Shown here: piece after piece, positions 1 to 35,060 of the stretch
Layout of the letters: each line of letters opens with the position of its first letter
Position numbering within the stretch: the first letter of the stretch is position 1
Assembly: GCF_901933205.1 (NCBI RefSeq)
Contig: NC_044581.1
Span: forward strand, 13,729,501-13,793,500
Direction of reading: 5' to 3'
DNA length: 64,000 nucleotides
DNA from: Camarhynchus parvulus
Taxonomy: Eukaryota; Chordata; Aves; Passeriformes; Thraupidae
Position numbers and translations under genes: made by a program
Notes under the pieces: model-generated
Seen by the model: only the letters and a program-made list of their open reading frames with translations
What the model was told of the DNA's origin: nothing
Databases searched by the model: none

Positions 1-369
1 ATTTGTGTGCCAGGTTGCCATGTTAACAGGATGCAGAAACCAGGCAAGAGGGAGGAATCCAAGATAGGTCAGGTAGTATGGGAGAAGCAAGGAATAAATT
101 GCAGCAGCAGAGACTGTAAAGAGCAGTGAGCATTGGAGAAGAGAGGAAAATATTTTTTTTGTCCTTGTCACTTTTCCCCTATTTTTGTTCTTGCTAAGCC
201 ATTGCAACTTCTCCAGAAGCAAAGACTGGGAGTGGAACTGGGCTGCAGGAAACATGTTGGAATGGAATGGACGGACAGATTTGGCTGGAAGGGGACAGCT
301 GAAAGTGATCAGACTGAAATCACCAGTGGAACAGGATGGGGCACTGTGAGGCCAAAGCCAAAAACTTAC

Positions 370-3300
370 TGCTGAGCTGCTGGCTTATCTTCTCCATCTG
401 ATTGCACAGCCGGTCAAATATTGCTTTTTTCACTCCAGATGTAGCCACCATTTTAGTTTTGTCCACTTTTAGCTTCAAACACCTACAAGAGAAAGTTATC
501 TCTGTACAAAGCAACACTCCAGCAACTATCACTTAGGTGAGGTGGTCATTGCTGTACCAACATTGCCTGTGAGAATGAGGAAGGCAGGCCTGACTTTTTG
601 TCCCACCCATCCATGTGTTACTCAGAAACAAGTCTGGTTAAAAACCAGACCCCTGCACTACTCAGTCAATACAGCTCAATTGAAACTCAGGATGAGATGA
701 ACTTATATAAGGAATTGTTCTAGGAAAAGGCAACTTTTCAGATTTTCAGGGAAACCAGGACAAAATGCCACCATAACAAAAGCTGAATGTGACTGAATGT
801 GTCAAGAGAGCCCTTGTCAGGAGCTGTGCAACTACACACACCTGTACTGCTGAATGTGACTGTCACAAAGTCTAATAATGCTGAGGGAGGAAGATCTTTG
901 CATACAAGCAAATTCTTCCCAAGTGCTAGCTGAGTCACACACCTCTCTTAGCTGACATGTGCCTACAGCTTTCAGAGCCATCTCCCAAATGCTACAGCAC
1001 CCTCAGGATGGGATGGTGTAGCTCTTGGGGCTTTTCCTTCTTCAGAAAGGCTTCTGAGCACCAAGAAGCAGCCATTCTTGCACCTTGAGCAGCATTTCAC
1101 CAGAAGCCATGTAAGCTTTTGCTTTGTGCAGTGCACACTGAAGATTTCACTATGAGGAAAGGCCTGGTTTGCCCCAGCTTTGCAGGAGCAGGGCAGCAGG
1201 ATATGCTAAGCAAGACCCTGAGTGAATGAGCTGCTGCACTGGCTGGTGTGTCAGCAGGTATTTCATTTCAGCCTGCAGAAGGTCTCTGGGCTGCACTCAC
1301 CTGCATGCAGTGCACAGAGCAGCTGTTACAAACAGGGGCTTGGAGAAATCCAGGTCTGCTCGCTGTGCTTCCGAGAGGCTGCACTCGTACCTGGGGAACA
1401 GCAAGAGACACTTACAGGGCATTTGCCTCACATGAAGCTCTCAAATCCATCTGTCACTCAGACCTTGAACAGGTCTGCTGGGCCACCTGGGCCTCTGCAA
1501 CCCAATCAAGCAGAAACAGCTGCCACTGGCTGAGAGGAGCAAAACAGGTGAGGGAAAGAAGGGGGTTGGGATGATCTCCTCTTCTGGAATTAGAGATGTG
1601 GTAAACTGGGGATCTGGAGCAGGCATGTCACTAAAATCTACTTCTTGTGCTCCTGATCCACACAGCGCTTTTAGCTCTCCCTAACATCTTAAAATGTACA
1701 GTGAGATGCTTTCCATAAATCCATCCTACAACAGAAAGCAGCATTACAGTTTCTCTGTTCCCTGGAATGTTACAGAGAGGAAGGCTTATAAATGGAAAAT
1801 GACAAAGTGGATGTGCAGCACTGAAGAATGTCATTTTTTTTTGTCCACCTGCCCCAGGCTATTTTTTCCCAGTTTGTATTAAGTGCCACCAAGCAGGCAC
1901 AGCCTTTGTGCACTGACCTAACAGCATTAAACGTGTGCTGCCAGGGGGACAGCACTGAGCTCTTCAGGGACTGCTCTGCTCAAAGCAGATCATACAGAAT
2001 GGGAAATTTTAGTTAACTCTGCTGAATCTCCACTGAAGTGTTCTAGCTATTGGTTTTACAGGTAGAGTGATGAGTATTTTAAGAGATCTCTATCCCCAAA
2101 AGGGAGGATTTATTTCTAGTGAACATTACTTTTGAACTGTGCCATGATCAGCAGTTAAATGGATGACTGTGATGCTATGGGAAAATACAGGGATTTAGAG
2201 TCCTATATTTTTTACACTGCTCCCAGCTGAAAAATTCCTAGTTGGACAGTCAGTTGCTGAGATTCACAGACTATTCTAAAAAGTGGCCCAGCTCATGGCT
2301 GGATTTTCAGTGCTAAGAACTCGCCTCAGTGCTCCAATCAGTAGGAGATATCTGGCCCTTCCAAACATCAAGCTCTTTATACAGCTGAACAGCTAAGAAC
2401 CCTACTTGTGGTTCCCAGTGTGCCCACCAGAGCTTCCTCACCTCTGCAGGATCTCTGAAGCCATGGTCACTGCCTCTGAGCAGCAGAACTGCACAGCCAA
2501 GTCTCGCATCCCCAGGCTTTGGTTCACCCCTAGCAAACACTCCAAAGACTTCATGGAGCTCTGGTAGGTGGTCTTGTTCAAACCAGAGAGTTTAACACAA
2601 TAGCTCTGTCAAGAAGACAAAGACAAGCCTCAAGAATTAGCAAGAGTCCTTTCTGACATCTTAATCAGGCAACCAACACAACCGTTAAGTACAGCAGCTA
2701 CATTAAACATATTTGTACAATGAATAAGGTATGTCTTGACTGCACAGAAAAAGATTAAGCACCTAGGAATGCCACATCTTCTAATGCAGTGATATTTTTA
2801 GGCTGTTTTACTGGGAGTAAGGTTTGACATTTCCATATATGACATGGCCCCTTCATCACAAGGTAATTAGTGACCAAATTACCAAAGTCTGGGTTGAAGA
2901 CATGATGAACACCTTCATGGAGTCAGGTCCAATTAAATTCTCCTCTGCTGTAAATGGACAATTAGAATAGGATATACCAGGCATTATTTTGACAGGTCAG
3001 TGCTCCTCACCTGGCAGATTTACAGATGGAGGTTTACAGGTACTCCTGCACTGAGAGATTCTTAGAGCAGCAGCTTCCTTCCCACAGTAAAAGAGACACC
3101 TTAAATTTAGCACGCTTGTTGGTAATCTATTTGCTACTACGAGAGTTCAAATTAAGTTGACATTATACCAAAGCAAGCTCACTTTGTGAAGGGACTATGA
3201 TGGTGATCTCAATTTTCACTGTTTCAAACGGAACAGTGAAAGGTCTACCACAGCAAACTGCGGGATTTAGGGGCAAGTTAGTTATTATTTCCTATTCCTG

Positions 3301-3939
3301 CTCCCAACACACACTAGAGAGGAGCGGGTTTGTGGAGTCAGGCAGAATGCAGCAGCCAGCCAAGTCACACGCTCTTACTTTGTCAACCGGTTGTTTCATG
3401 AAACCCGCCGCCAGGTCCAGGCACATCACAGCACTGCTCGTCGCCGTCATTTGAGCCATTAACCCCGTGCACTTCACCTGCGACAGCCGCAGATACTCCT
3501 CAGCTTTTCTGCAAAACACCCAGAACACAAAGCCCTCGTCAGAACCACCGCGACGAGGCACAATGTCCCGCAGGACTCGAGCCAAGGTTCCGTAGCCCGG
3601 CTGCAGCACGGCCTCAGGGCCCGGGGTGCTGAGGGGGCACGGCCGCCCTGCCCTGATGCTGAGGAGCAGCAGCAGCAGCAGCTCTGCACGGCAGGGCCGC
3701 CAATGTCTCACTGAGCCCGCGGCTCTGGGGCTTCCAGCGCATCCACCAGACCCGAGGCGGGCGCTGCTGCAGTGCCGGGCTCAGCGCGGGGGATCGCAGC
3801 GGGTCGGGCCGGCGGGACCCGCTATCCCGGGCGGAACCAGCACGGAGCTGGCAGCGCGGGGCGAGCGGCGGTACCTGAGCAGGGCGGGCTCGGCCAGGCC
3901 CAACCGGGCCGCCATGGCCCGCACGGCCCCGCGCTCCAT
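370..3939 (-). CDS. ORC6: Origin recognition complex subunit 6, partial (C-terminal exon off the left edge)
   Basis: ORC6 is the smallest subunit of the origin recognition complex and is needed for replication licensing; it has also been linked to cytokinesis. Five coding exons read on the minus strand: 3939-3875, 3508-3379, 2605-2442, 1390-1301 and 482-370. All have GT-AG borders and joined frames, giving 187 codons plus one base. The start was chosen because MERGAVRAMAARLGLAEP aligns without gaps to the human N-terminus ending RLGLAEP. Later landmarks are RKAEEYLRLS, SAVMCLDLAA, KLSGLNKTTYQS, GMRDLAVQFCCSEAV and KMVATSGVKKAIFDRLC. These cover the two TFIIB/cyclin-like helical domains. Human ORC6 has 252 residues, so about 65 are missing here, including the C-terminal segment ending in the DYEEW region that contacts ORC3. 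I saw no matching exon in positions 1-369. The gene is head-to-head with VPS35. Confidence 0.95.
483..3378 (-). other. ORC6 introns 2-4
   Basis: This is the intronic sequence between ORC6 exons 2 and 5 (2606-3378, 1391-2441 and 483-1300). I see no recognisable repeat, RNA gene or nested gene. Donors are GTAAGA, GTGAGG and GTGAGT, and acceptors are normal pyrimidine-AG. Intron 1 is 3509-3874 and lies inside the CpG island. Confidence 0.6.
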
Positions 3940-4136
3940 CGCCCGCCGCGCCTGGCGCGCTCGCAGCCCATTGGCCGCCCGCGCCGCCAATCACCACCCG
4001 CTCCGCCAATGGGCGCCCAGCGCGGCGCTTCCTCGGAACGGGCCAATGGGCGGTGAGTGGCGGCGGGGCGGGGCGGGCGCGCGCGGCGCAGTCACATGAC
4101 GGGGCGGCGCTGGCGGGGGGCGGCGGCGGCGCGACC

Positions 4137-27908
<23,772 letters not shown>

Positions 27909-28599
27909 AAAGACACTCACTGTACCTGTTTTCATTTACATACCATGGTTTTTTTAAGATAGGTTCCTAGGTTGTGCCTTTCAGAAATGTCAAGTTAACA
28001 TTCATGTGTTCAGTCTGGCACTTCAAACACTTGTGTTGAGTACTCTAACAAATGTGGAAGGTTGGACCAGCAACTACAGGTTTCATCAGTTAGCATGGCT
28101 GAAACTTTCTTTGAAATCCATGTGACATGGTAGGGCTCTTCAGTTCTGATTTCTCTTGTCTGTTCACTGTTGCTTCTGTAGCACTAGAGCTCTAAACTGG
28201 CAGTGACTGTCAGCTGAAACTGTGTCTGATCCTTACAGAGCATCAGATTTTTGGGATTATTGTATGTCAAATTTTGCTTGTGCTTTTCTTTTAATGCCGA
28301 GTTAAGACTAAGTGTAATATTTTTCCCTAAAACTAGAATATATTAATGCATGTTTGGAGAGTTTTAAAGTACCATGTTCAAAAACAGAAGTTATATTTTG
28401 CATATTAAGGCTCTGTGACATTCAGTGAGGGCCAGTACTGTGCACAGGGCATATTTATCAAGATAATTTTGTTCCAAATAGTATAAAAAAATAGAGAAAT
28501 TGCAATCTATATAGATATGTATAACCTTCATTACTGTAAATTTAGGGGAAAATGCATTACACAAGTTTATTCAGTATCATGATTTTGCACCGGTGAAAC

Positions 28600-28605
28600 A
28601 ATAAA
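28600..28605 (+). terminator. VPS35 polyadenylation signal
   Basis: A canonical AATAAA lies 692 bp after the VPS35 stop codon, in A/T-rich 3' sequence. It is the first good signal downstream of the stop. The 3' untranslated region would then be about 0.7 kb. Confidence 0.7.
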
Positions 28606-28641
28606 GTTGCTATTAACACCTGTTGTTTCATGTCTCTTCAG

Positions 28642-28709
28642 AGCCTACTGTTGAACCCAAAGCTGATGTTGAACCTTCTGATGAAAGTGAAAGAACTTTG
28701 CTTTTGTAG
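28642..28709 (+). other. Possible alternative terminal exon of VPS35
   Basis: A good acceptor (tttcatgtctcttcag) precedes 68 bp that stay open to a TAG at 28707-28709. Spliced from a GT at 27895 inside the last codons of exon 17 (GAAG/GTCTTG), it would replace the ending GLVL with an acidic tail containing EPTVEPK and EPSDESE. The donor is weak (CTTG at +3 to +6), and the exon lies beyond the main poly(A) signal. A later ATTAAA at 29121-29126 could end such a transcript. A second frame is also open across most of it. This is an inference only. Confidence 0.25.
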
Positions 28710-29962
28710 GGACAGAAGAATCAGGGCATAGTTACCTGGCTGAGCTGGGCAGCTGCTGGCATTTCTAATGTGGGAGTTGGTGATACAAAGCCAGTGTTTC
28801 TCCACGTGGTGCCGAGATGATGTGTGCTCACAATTCAGAATGTTTTTATGACATGCTTGGAGTGAGGAAGAATCCTACTGGATTCTGTGCCAGAGAGTGA
28901 CATCTGAATGCCAGTGCTGTAGGGAACTGAGTAGCAGAGCACAGCCAGTGGCAGCTGCTGCTCAGCTGGTCCTGTCCATGGGTTAATGCCAATTGCTGGA
29001 AGTTCTGACCTGTCTGGTTTGCCTTGACTGAACATGGTGTGTTCTAAAGATAACTGATTCAATTGCATTACTCCTTGAGTGACCACTGTTTCCTGAAAAT
29101 GTGTCCTGGCTTGATTGAAGATTAAATGAGATTTTGGTGGGATTTGTTCAGTAATTTAGTGCTACCTGTTTTCTGAGAAAGGCAAATACAATCCTAGGAA
29201 ACAATTGCAGAGTAGACAACAATTAGATCATTAATATACTGATGAATAAGTCTGGCTTGGAAGGGAGGAGAAATGAATGGGGAGATAATTTAAAGGCTTT
29301 ACTTCCCCAAGTTTATAACTGATGCTGATTCAAAAATCTTCATGTTGCTCTGTATGTGTTGAAACTGTTCCTCATAGCAGAACTGTTCAGGTGTTTTGTT
29401 ATAGCACATCCATAGCAGAGTGTGGTGATTATGTTCATGTGGATATGTTCTTAGTGTAGGGATATGCCCTCCTAGTTTACAGTATTTGCTAACCATGTCC
29501 TTTTAGTCCTCAGTGTCAGTCCTTGTAACTTAGGAAGTGTCTTTGAAATACCAGTTTTGCAGTTTCAGCTGCAGTCACCCAAATGTTGTAGACTGGTGCT
29601 TTTTCACCCTCTCCTACTTGTTAGGGCTACACAGTTAGGACTCTTCCACAGCTCTTAATTACTTTTATTGAAAGTTTACAAAGTAAATAATTTTACTGCC
29701 TGTAAACTTGAAGATCAGTTGTATTACCATGCATTTTGACTATGGCAATGGACAATTAGAGCTGTTCATAACTATCACTTGTCAGCAAAGGAAAGCATCT
29801 GTTAGGTTATGCAGTAAATGCTGGTGATGGTGGAACAAACTTGTATCATTAGTGATGCTCAATGTGGGACAAACCTACTCCAAACTCAGAATCTGTTGTG
29901 TGAGCTGCTCCTGTGGCACGGGCACAATGGCAGAGACTCTGGGCAGTAGCCAGGCTGTAAAT

Positions 29963-29987
29963 TGTAACAGACTTTGAGTCTGTTACA
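29963..29987. repeat. Perfect inverted repeat, 11-bp arms
   Basis: TGTAACAGACT at 29963-29973, loop TTG, then AGTCTGTTACA at 29977-29987. The arms are perfect reverse complements. It lies between the 3' ends of VPS35 and the H3-like receptor, so it would appear in RNA from read-through of either gene. Confidence 0.9.
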
Positions 29988-30033
29988 GTCATGATGCATA
30001 ACCTGGGAAATATCTCAACACTTCAAGTAATAC

Positions 30034-30039
30034 TTTATT
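30034..30039 (-). terminator. Candidate poly(A) signal of the H3-like receptor
   Basis: TTTATT on plus is AATAAA on minus, about 1.0 kb past the receptor stop codon. It is the first canonical hexamer I found downstream of that stop. Another is at 29664-29669. Confidence 0.5.
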
Positions 30040-31045
30040 GACCACTAGTGACTTGATGGATGGAGAGATTCAATGGCTGGGGTAGAGGAAAACAACACTT
30101 TTTTTTTAGTCTAGCCAGAAGTAGTAAAGGTCTAACTGTCAATGTTTTAAAAATTACTGCAAGGGAAGTTCACCCAAAGCTCTGTCATGGATCTCATAAA
30201 CTACTTAGGCTTACTCTGTCCTTACAGCAAAGCACAGAGTAATACCCTCAGCTCTGTAAGGAGTGGAGTTTTGACCTCAGTAGATTCCTGCCCATGCAGG
30301 ACCCTGGTGGGGGGCAGGAAGTCACTGCTGAGGGAGGGAACTCCTAATGAAGCTCTTCCAGTGTGTAAGTTTCCAATTCTTGTATCTCCTATTAAAAAGC
30401 TCAAAACCCTTTTTACTTCTGTTCTTGGACTTTGTTCTGCTAAATGTTCCACTCTCTTCTATTTCCATCACCTTTTCCCTCACATCAGTGCTCCCTTACC
30501 TGCTACAGCTGCTCAGCTTCTCTGGTAACACCACTGATGTTCTGCTTCCTGTCCCATGCTTTTCCTGTATTTTTATCTTTGGTCATGCCTTGTCTGGCTT
30601 GTCACTAAGTGGAGGCAAGGAAAGCATCCTAGACTTGACAACTGAGATTCTTGATGTCTTGAAGTGGGTTTGGGGCAAGATATAACAGATCTAAGATTAA
30701 TGCTTTATGAAATTCCAGCAATATTTACAGTTATTAAAAGTGACAGAGCCTGAAATGTAATTATTAGCCATGAAAATTATTTTTTGTTTTCAGCACTTCA
30801 ACAGTAGTCCACCATTACCAGAAAATATACTGTTGGTGTAATTTCCCAAAGAGCTTTGAAAAATGACCTTTCTTTTCATTGCTGTGATTTTCCCAGCTAC
30901 ATGGATGACTATTTCTACATGTTCATAAATATCTACACTTCTGCCTACTTGCCAGTATTCCATAAATATTTGCAGGTATTGCAATACTTGCTTTTTGGCG
31001 TTCCCACCAAATACAATATGTGTTAATTTTCAGCCTTCCTACTTC

Positions 31046-34000
31046 TCACATCAAAATGTCAGGATGAATTTTGGCTTTTCGTGGACACAGGAGTTTTATG
31101 AAGGCTTTCCTAAAGCTCATGTGACACAGAGGGTAAAGAACAGGGTTGATGGCTGAGTTCACCCACAGGAGCCAGAATGAGATCTCGTAGAGGGAGTGGT
31201 GCACACAGTGCCCGTGGCAGGCTGCCCTGATGATCATCAGGAGTGTGTATGGAGCCCAGCACAAGCCAAACACACAGACAATCACTGCTAAAGATTTTGC
31301 TACTCTTTTATCCCGGGAAAGTCTGAATCTGTTTGCCATAATGTTAGAAACGTCCACTTTGCTGCTGGGGTGGCAAAGGCTTTCTGTTGCTGGGCAAAAG
31401 CCATTCCTGGGAGGCCTGGTCTGTACATCCACCTGGAGGGGTGGAAGGTCAAGACTGGCACTCAGGTTGGATGGCTGATTGCCCAGCTCAGCTGAGGCCT
31501 GAGGCCTTGGAGCCTTCCCTGGGGGAAGAAGGCTGCTTGCTCTGTGCTCATGTTTGTCTCTTTTAGCTGGCTTTACAAAAAACACTGTGTGTTCCCTTTT
31601 TTCCCCCTGGAAATTCATTTCACAGTCCTCTTGACCGAGTGAGAGGTTTTCATTTCGGAGCAAGGTGCGTTTCCTGATGTTAAGGTAAATACTTAAGTTA
31701 AAGTACATAACAGTGATGAAAGGTGTAAAGAATTCAACAGTAGAGGCAATCATTAGGAAATACCAGTTGTAGAAGAATTCTGCATGACATTCTCCTTCAG
31801 GGAGGATGCTCTTTTGGGCAATGTGCTCCCAGCTGAGGATGGCTGGCCCATAGAGGAGAAAAGCAGCAATCCATACAGTCATCATCTTCAGCACTGCATT
31901 TCTGGTCATCCCTTGCTGAGCCTTGTAGCTGACCTGAGGGACAAAAGTCACACACATTACACATCTCCCGTGTGGCTGCTTTGGAGCATGGCCCTCTCTG
32001 TCACTTGTGAGGGTTGGTGAGAGACTGGTTTTGGGATGAGGGTTTTTAGACCAAGCCCTACTGGTATCACAGAAGAGTTACTTCTGAAATATGCCTTCCA
32101 AGAAACCTTATCAAGGTGATTGGATAATTCTGAGAGGTGCATCAGATCTTAAAAACTTGAAAACCAAGTCTCCTTTAAAGCAAATAACCACTGCTCTTCC
32201 CAGAACTGGCTGTCACCAGTTTCATTTTAAACTGCATTAGCTGTGATACCTGCTTACAGAATGGTTAAAAACGTTTATTGGACCCTTTATTTGGAATTCT
32301 TAAATCATTTGAAATATGTAAAAGGGGTTTGAATTCAGAGAATACCAAGCAAGTTCTTTTATTTCTACTTTGTAGAGAGACTCTTAATGTGAAAATCACA
32401 CAAAAATTTACACCACCACCTTCTGTTATATACTTAATTTCATTCTTTCATGAAGTACTTAAAGAATTCCTGTTTGCAGTTAAGGTGTATAGATGGAGTG
32501 TTGTGGTCTGCAAAGTGCTTTACAGAAGAATACCTGATTTCTGTTATTTACAAAATAGAGAAGCTGAGGTGCAGAAATAATGTGTCACCAATACTGAGCC
32601 AGTAAGCCGTATCAACAATAGAATTAATCAGAATCCTAAAGTCAAGATCATCTTCTCTGTTTCTGATTCCCTGGAATGTTTGTCCCCGAGGACAAATACT
32701 CGTGAAGTGGCTTGGAATTCACCCTTCACATCTCCACGGGCAGCCACACAGCCTGTGGAATATGAAATTCTTAAATTCTGTACAGGGTTCACGTTTACTG
32801 CCCCCATCTGTGGGCCTTGATCTCCACAGCCAGTGCTGTTCTGGTAGAGGAGACACAGAGCTGAGGAAACCTGAGTGTGCCTGAACTTGATCTGATTTTG
32901 CAGTCCTTAACAAAGTTATGAATGATTTCAGGAGCAGTCTTGGAGGAAGTTACTATTTTCATTGAGATGGAGAATAATTTGGAACTTCAGATAGTCCTGC
33001 TTATATGTTCTCATACTGCCCTAACCCATCAGTCATTTTCTGTACTCTTGCTTGGGGAGGGATTTTTATATGACGGATTCATTAGAAGTATTTTAAAGTG
33101 GGTGATTATTTTCATTTATTATGACCAGTTTCCATTTCTGTTTCTGAAACCATCTAGTTTATATATTTATACTATGTGCATAGTCATGAGAGATTGGTTT
33201 ATGGAAGAAAAATTCATGGCTAATTCAGAACCTAGAAAATAAAGGAATTATGAGTGTTGACTGTTAAAGAATTAATCTGTTCATTTCTCCCTCTTCAAAA
33301 AGAAGTTGGTAAAACTGCTGAATTGATTCTGCAGTCTCTCTTTGTACTTTTTGTGATTTAAATGAGCAACAAACTTAAATGAACACTTGAAGAAACTGTG
33401 GGTGGAACTAACCAAGAAGTGTGTGTAGAAGTGTGAAACCTATTAACAGGTAAAATGTGTTATTTTGACGCCATCCAAAATACTTTGAGGCATTATGGTC
33501 TAGGTGTAAATTTGGTGCAAAGCCTAATCTTCGTTTTTAATAGGTGGCATGCTGCAGACACGACTTGAGCTATTTCTGTGGCCATTATATAGAAATGACA
33601 TTTGTATCCTGTGCAAGATGTTAATTTCTAATCTCTCACTTTTGACCCATCACAGCCGTACACATCCAATTCCCCTGAGAGTTCGATACCCACTGCAAGC
33701 AGGTCTCTGCCTGTGGGCTATCAAGGGGGCACCGCCGTGTCCTGAGGGGGCAGCTCTGCTTCAGCTGGATAATACTTTAAACCTTATTCAAGATGCAGCT
33801 AGGGAGGAAATAAGTACACCTTGTTCCGTCTGCGGACAGCCTGTGCCTGTTCCTAAAGCAGAGCACCTCTTCCACTGTAAAAGTGAGAAGGAAATGCATT
33901 TTCTGGTAAAGCCGATCACTCCCAGAACTATTTCCAGGACTGAGAGAAGCTCGCCGCTGTCTCATGAGCTGTTCGAGAGAGGCTCAAGGGCGCTGGAAGC

Positions 34001-34547
34001 CAGGTGCCCTAAGCAAACCCCCGTGCCTGGAAGGGCAGCCCTGGAGCCCCTGCCTGCCCGCTGCACCCCCTGCCCAGCAGCCCTTACCGCTCTGGTGACA
34101 CAGATGAACCTGTCGAAGCTGATCAGGACGATGTTGAAGACGGAGGCGGTGCACACCAGGTAGTCCACCACCAGCCACAGCTTACACAAGCCCCTGCCGA
34201 GCCTCCACTCGCCCGTCAGCACGTAGGGGATGTAGAGGGGGATGCAGAAGCCGCCTGCGGACAGAGCTCGGCGGTGACACGGGCGGAGCCACCCCCCGCC
34301 CCGCGGCTCCGCGGCACTCACCCACCAGCAGGTCAGCCACGGCCAGGTTCAGGAAGAAGAAGTTTCCCTGCGTGCGGAGGCTCCGGTCCACCACGAAGGC
34401 CAGAATGACCAGGGCATTGCCCAGCACCGTGACCAGCACCAGCAGCCCCATGAGCGCGGCCAGCAGCGCGGCCGTGCCCGCGGCGAAGGGCCCGCCCGCC
34501 GCACAGGCGCTGCCGGACAGGTTGAGCCACGGCCCGTCCCGGCCCAT
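31046..34547 (-). CDS. Histamine H3 receptor-like GPCR, complete
   Basis: Three minus-strand exons, 34547-34322, 34254-34088 and 31933-31046, join in frame to 426 aa. The intron layout (after LVG and after VTRA) is the one I recall for histamine H3. Visible class A marks: N-glycosylation site NLS at 9-11; GNALVILAF with N1.50 at 44; D2.50 at 72; C3.25 at 99; amine-binding D3.32 at 106 (WLVVDYL); DRF at 123-125; ECL2 with C180 and FF at 184-185; E5.46 at 198; CWAPY with W6.48 at 357; NPVLY at 394-398. Asp3.32 with Glu5.46 is the H3/H4 histamine signature. SLAVIV and IIRAACHGHCV match H3 far better than H4. The third intracellular loop is long (about 120 residues), as in Gi-coupled H3, but its sequence is not conserved. 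The ATG has a strong Kozak context (GGCACCATGG). It may be HRH3 itself or a paralogue; I favour a paralogue. Confidence 0.92.
31934..34087 (-). other. H3-like receptor intron 2
   Basis: This is a 2.15-kb intron between the exon ending in DRFICVTRA and the exon beginning VSYKAQQG. I see no repeat. The plus strand carries an open frame from 33549 that runs over the antisense of exon 2 (to 34163), which I treat as a by-product of GC-rich sequence. Confidence 0.6.
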
Positions 34548-35060
34548 GGTGCCGGCGGAGAGCCCGCGGCACTGCCCGGACCCCAGCTCGGCTGCGGCAC
34601 CGCCCCGCCCCGCTCAGCCCCGCCGGGCGGAGCGAGGGGCCGGGCGGCGCTGCTCTGCCCTGCCCTGCCCTGCCCAGCCCGACCTTCCCGCTGTTGGGGA
34701 CGGAGTCGGTTCGGGAAAACTTCCTGGAGTGCGGTGGCGGCGCTGAGGAGAGGGGAGGGCACCAGAAACCCCAGCCCGCGGCTGAAGCCCGGAGCTCTGG
34801 GGCTGGGCAGAACCGCCCCGTGCTCGCTGCCCGCCCCTCCCAGCCCGGCCGTGACGCTCCCGGCGCCTCTCCGAGTCTGTCCCAGCCCGTTCGCGGCCGC
34901 TGCGGGGGCAGGCTGCTTTGCCTGCCTGTTCCCCACACCGCACTTCAGCTGGTCACCATGCCCTCGGCGCTCCCCGACGGTCTCTGGTCTGCCCTTCCGG
35001 GCGGGCTGTGCGCTCTTGCCCTCAGGGCACCCCTCCTCTGCCTCCGCCTTTCCCTCCGGG
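34080..35060 (-). promoter_or_regulatory. CpG-island promoter of the H3-like receptor
   Basis: A GC- and CpG-rich block covers exons 1 and 2 and about 500 bp upstream of the ATG. Upstream of the start codon, the minus strand carries a (GGGCA)n tract (plus-strand 34656-34680), which can form a G-quadruplex. No TATA box is seen. Transcription should start somewhere between 34550 and about 34900, but the site cannot be placed. Confidence 0.65.

Larger units (their letters stand above)
28710..31045. other. Intergenic between convergent VPS35 and H3-like receptor
   Basis: This is about 2.3 kb between the 3' ends of two convergent genes. It contains a perfect 11-bp hairpin (29963-29987) and, on the minus strand, AATAAA signals that probably end the receptor transcript. 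No gene is seen. Confidence 0.6.

Noticed and set aside
1..369. Last ORC6 exon expected at the left edge
   Set aside because: Minus-strand reading shows no match to the basic C-terminal segment; the exon must lie outside the window.
33549..34163. 204-codon plus-strand frame antisense to receptor exon 2
   Set aside because: It overlaps conserved receptor coding sequence on the other strand, has no recognisable domain, and no transcript evidence is visible.
34333..34943. About 200-codon frames on both strands upstream of the receptor
   Set aside because: Low-complexity CpG-island sequence; only the frame starting at 34547 encodes TM1-TM2 of the receptor.
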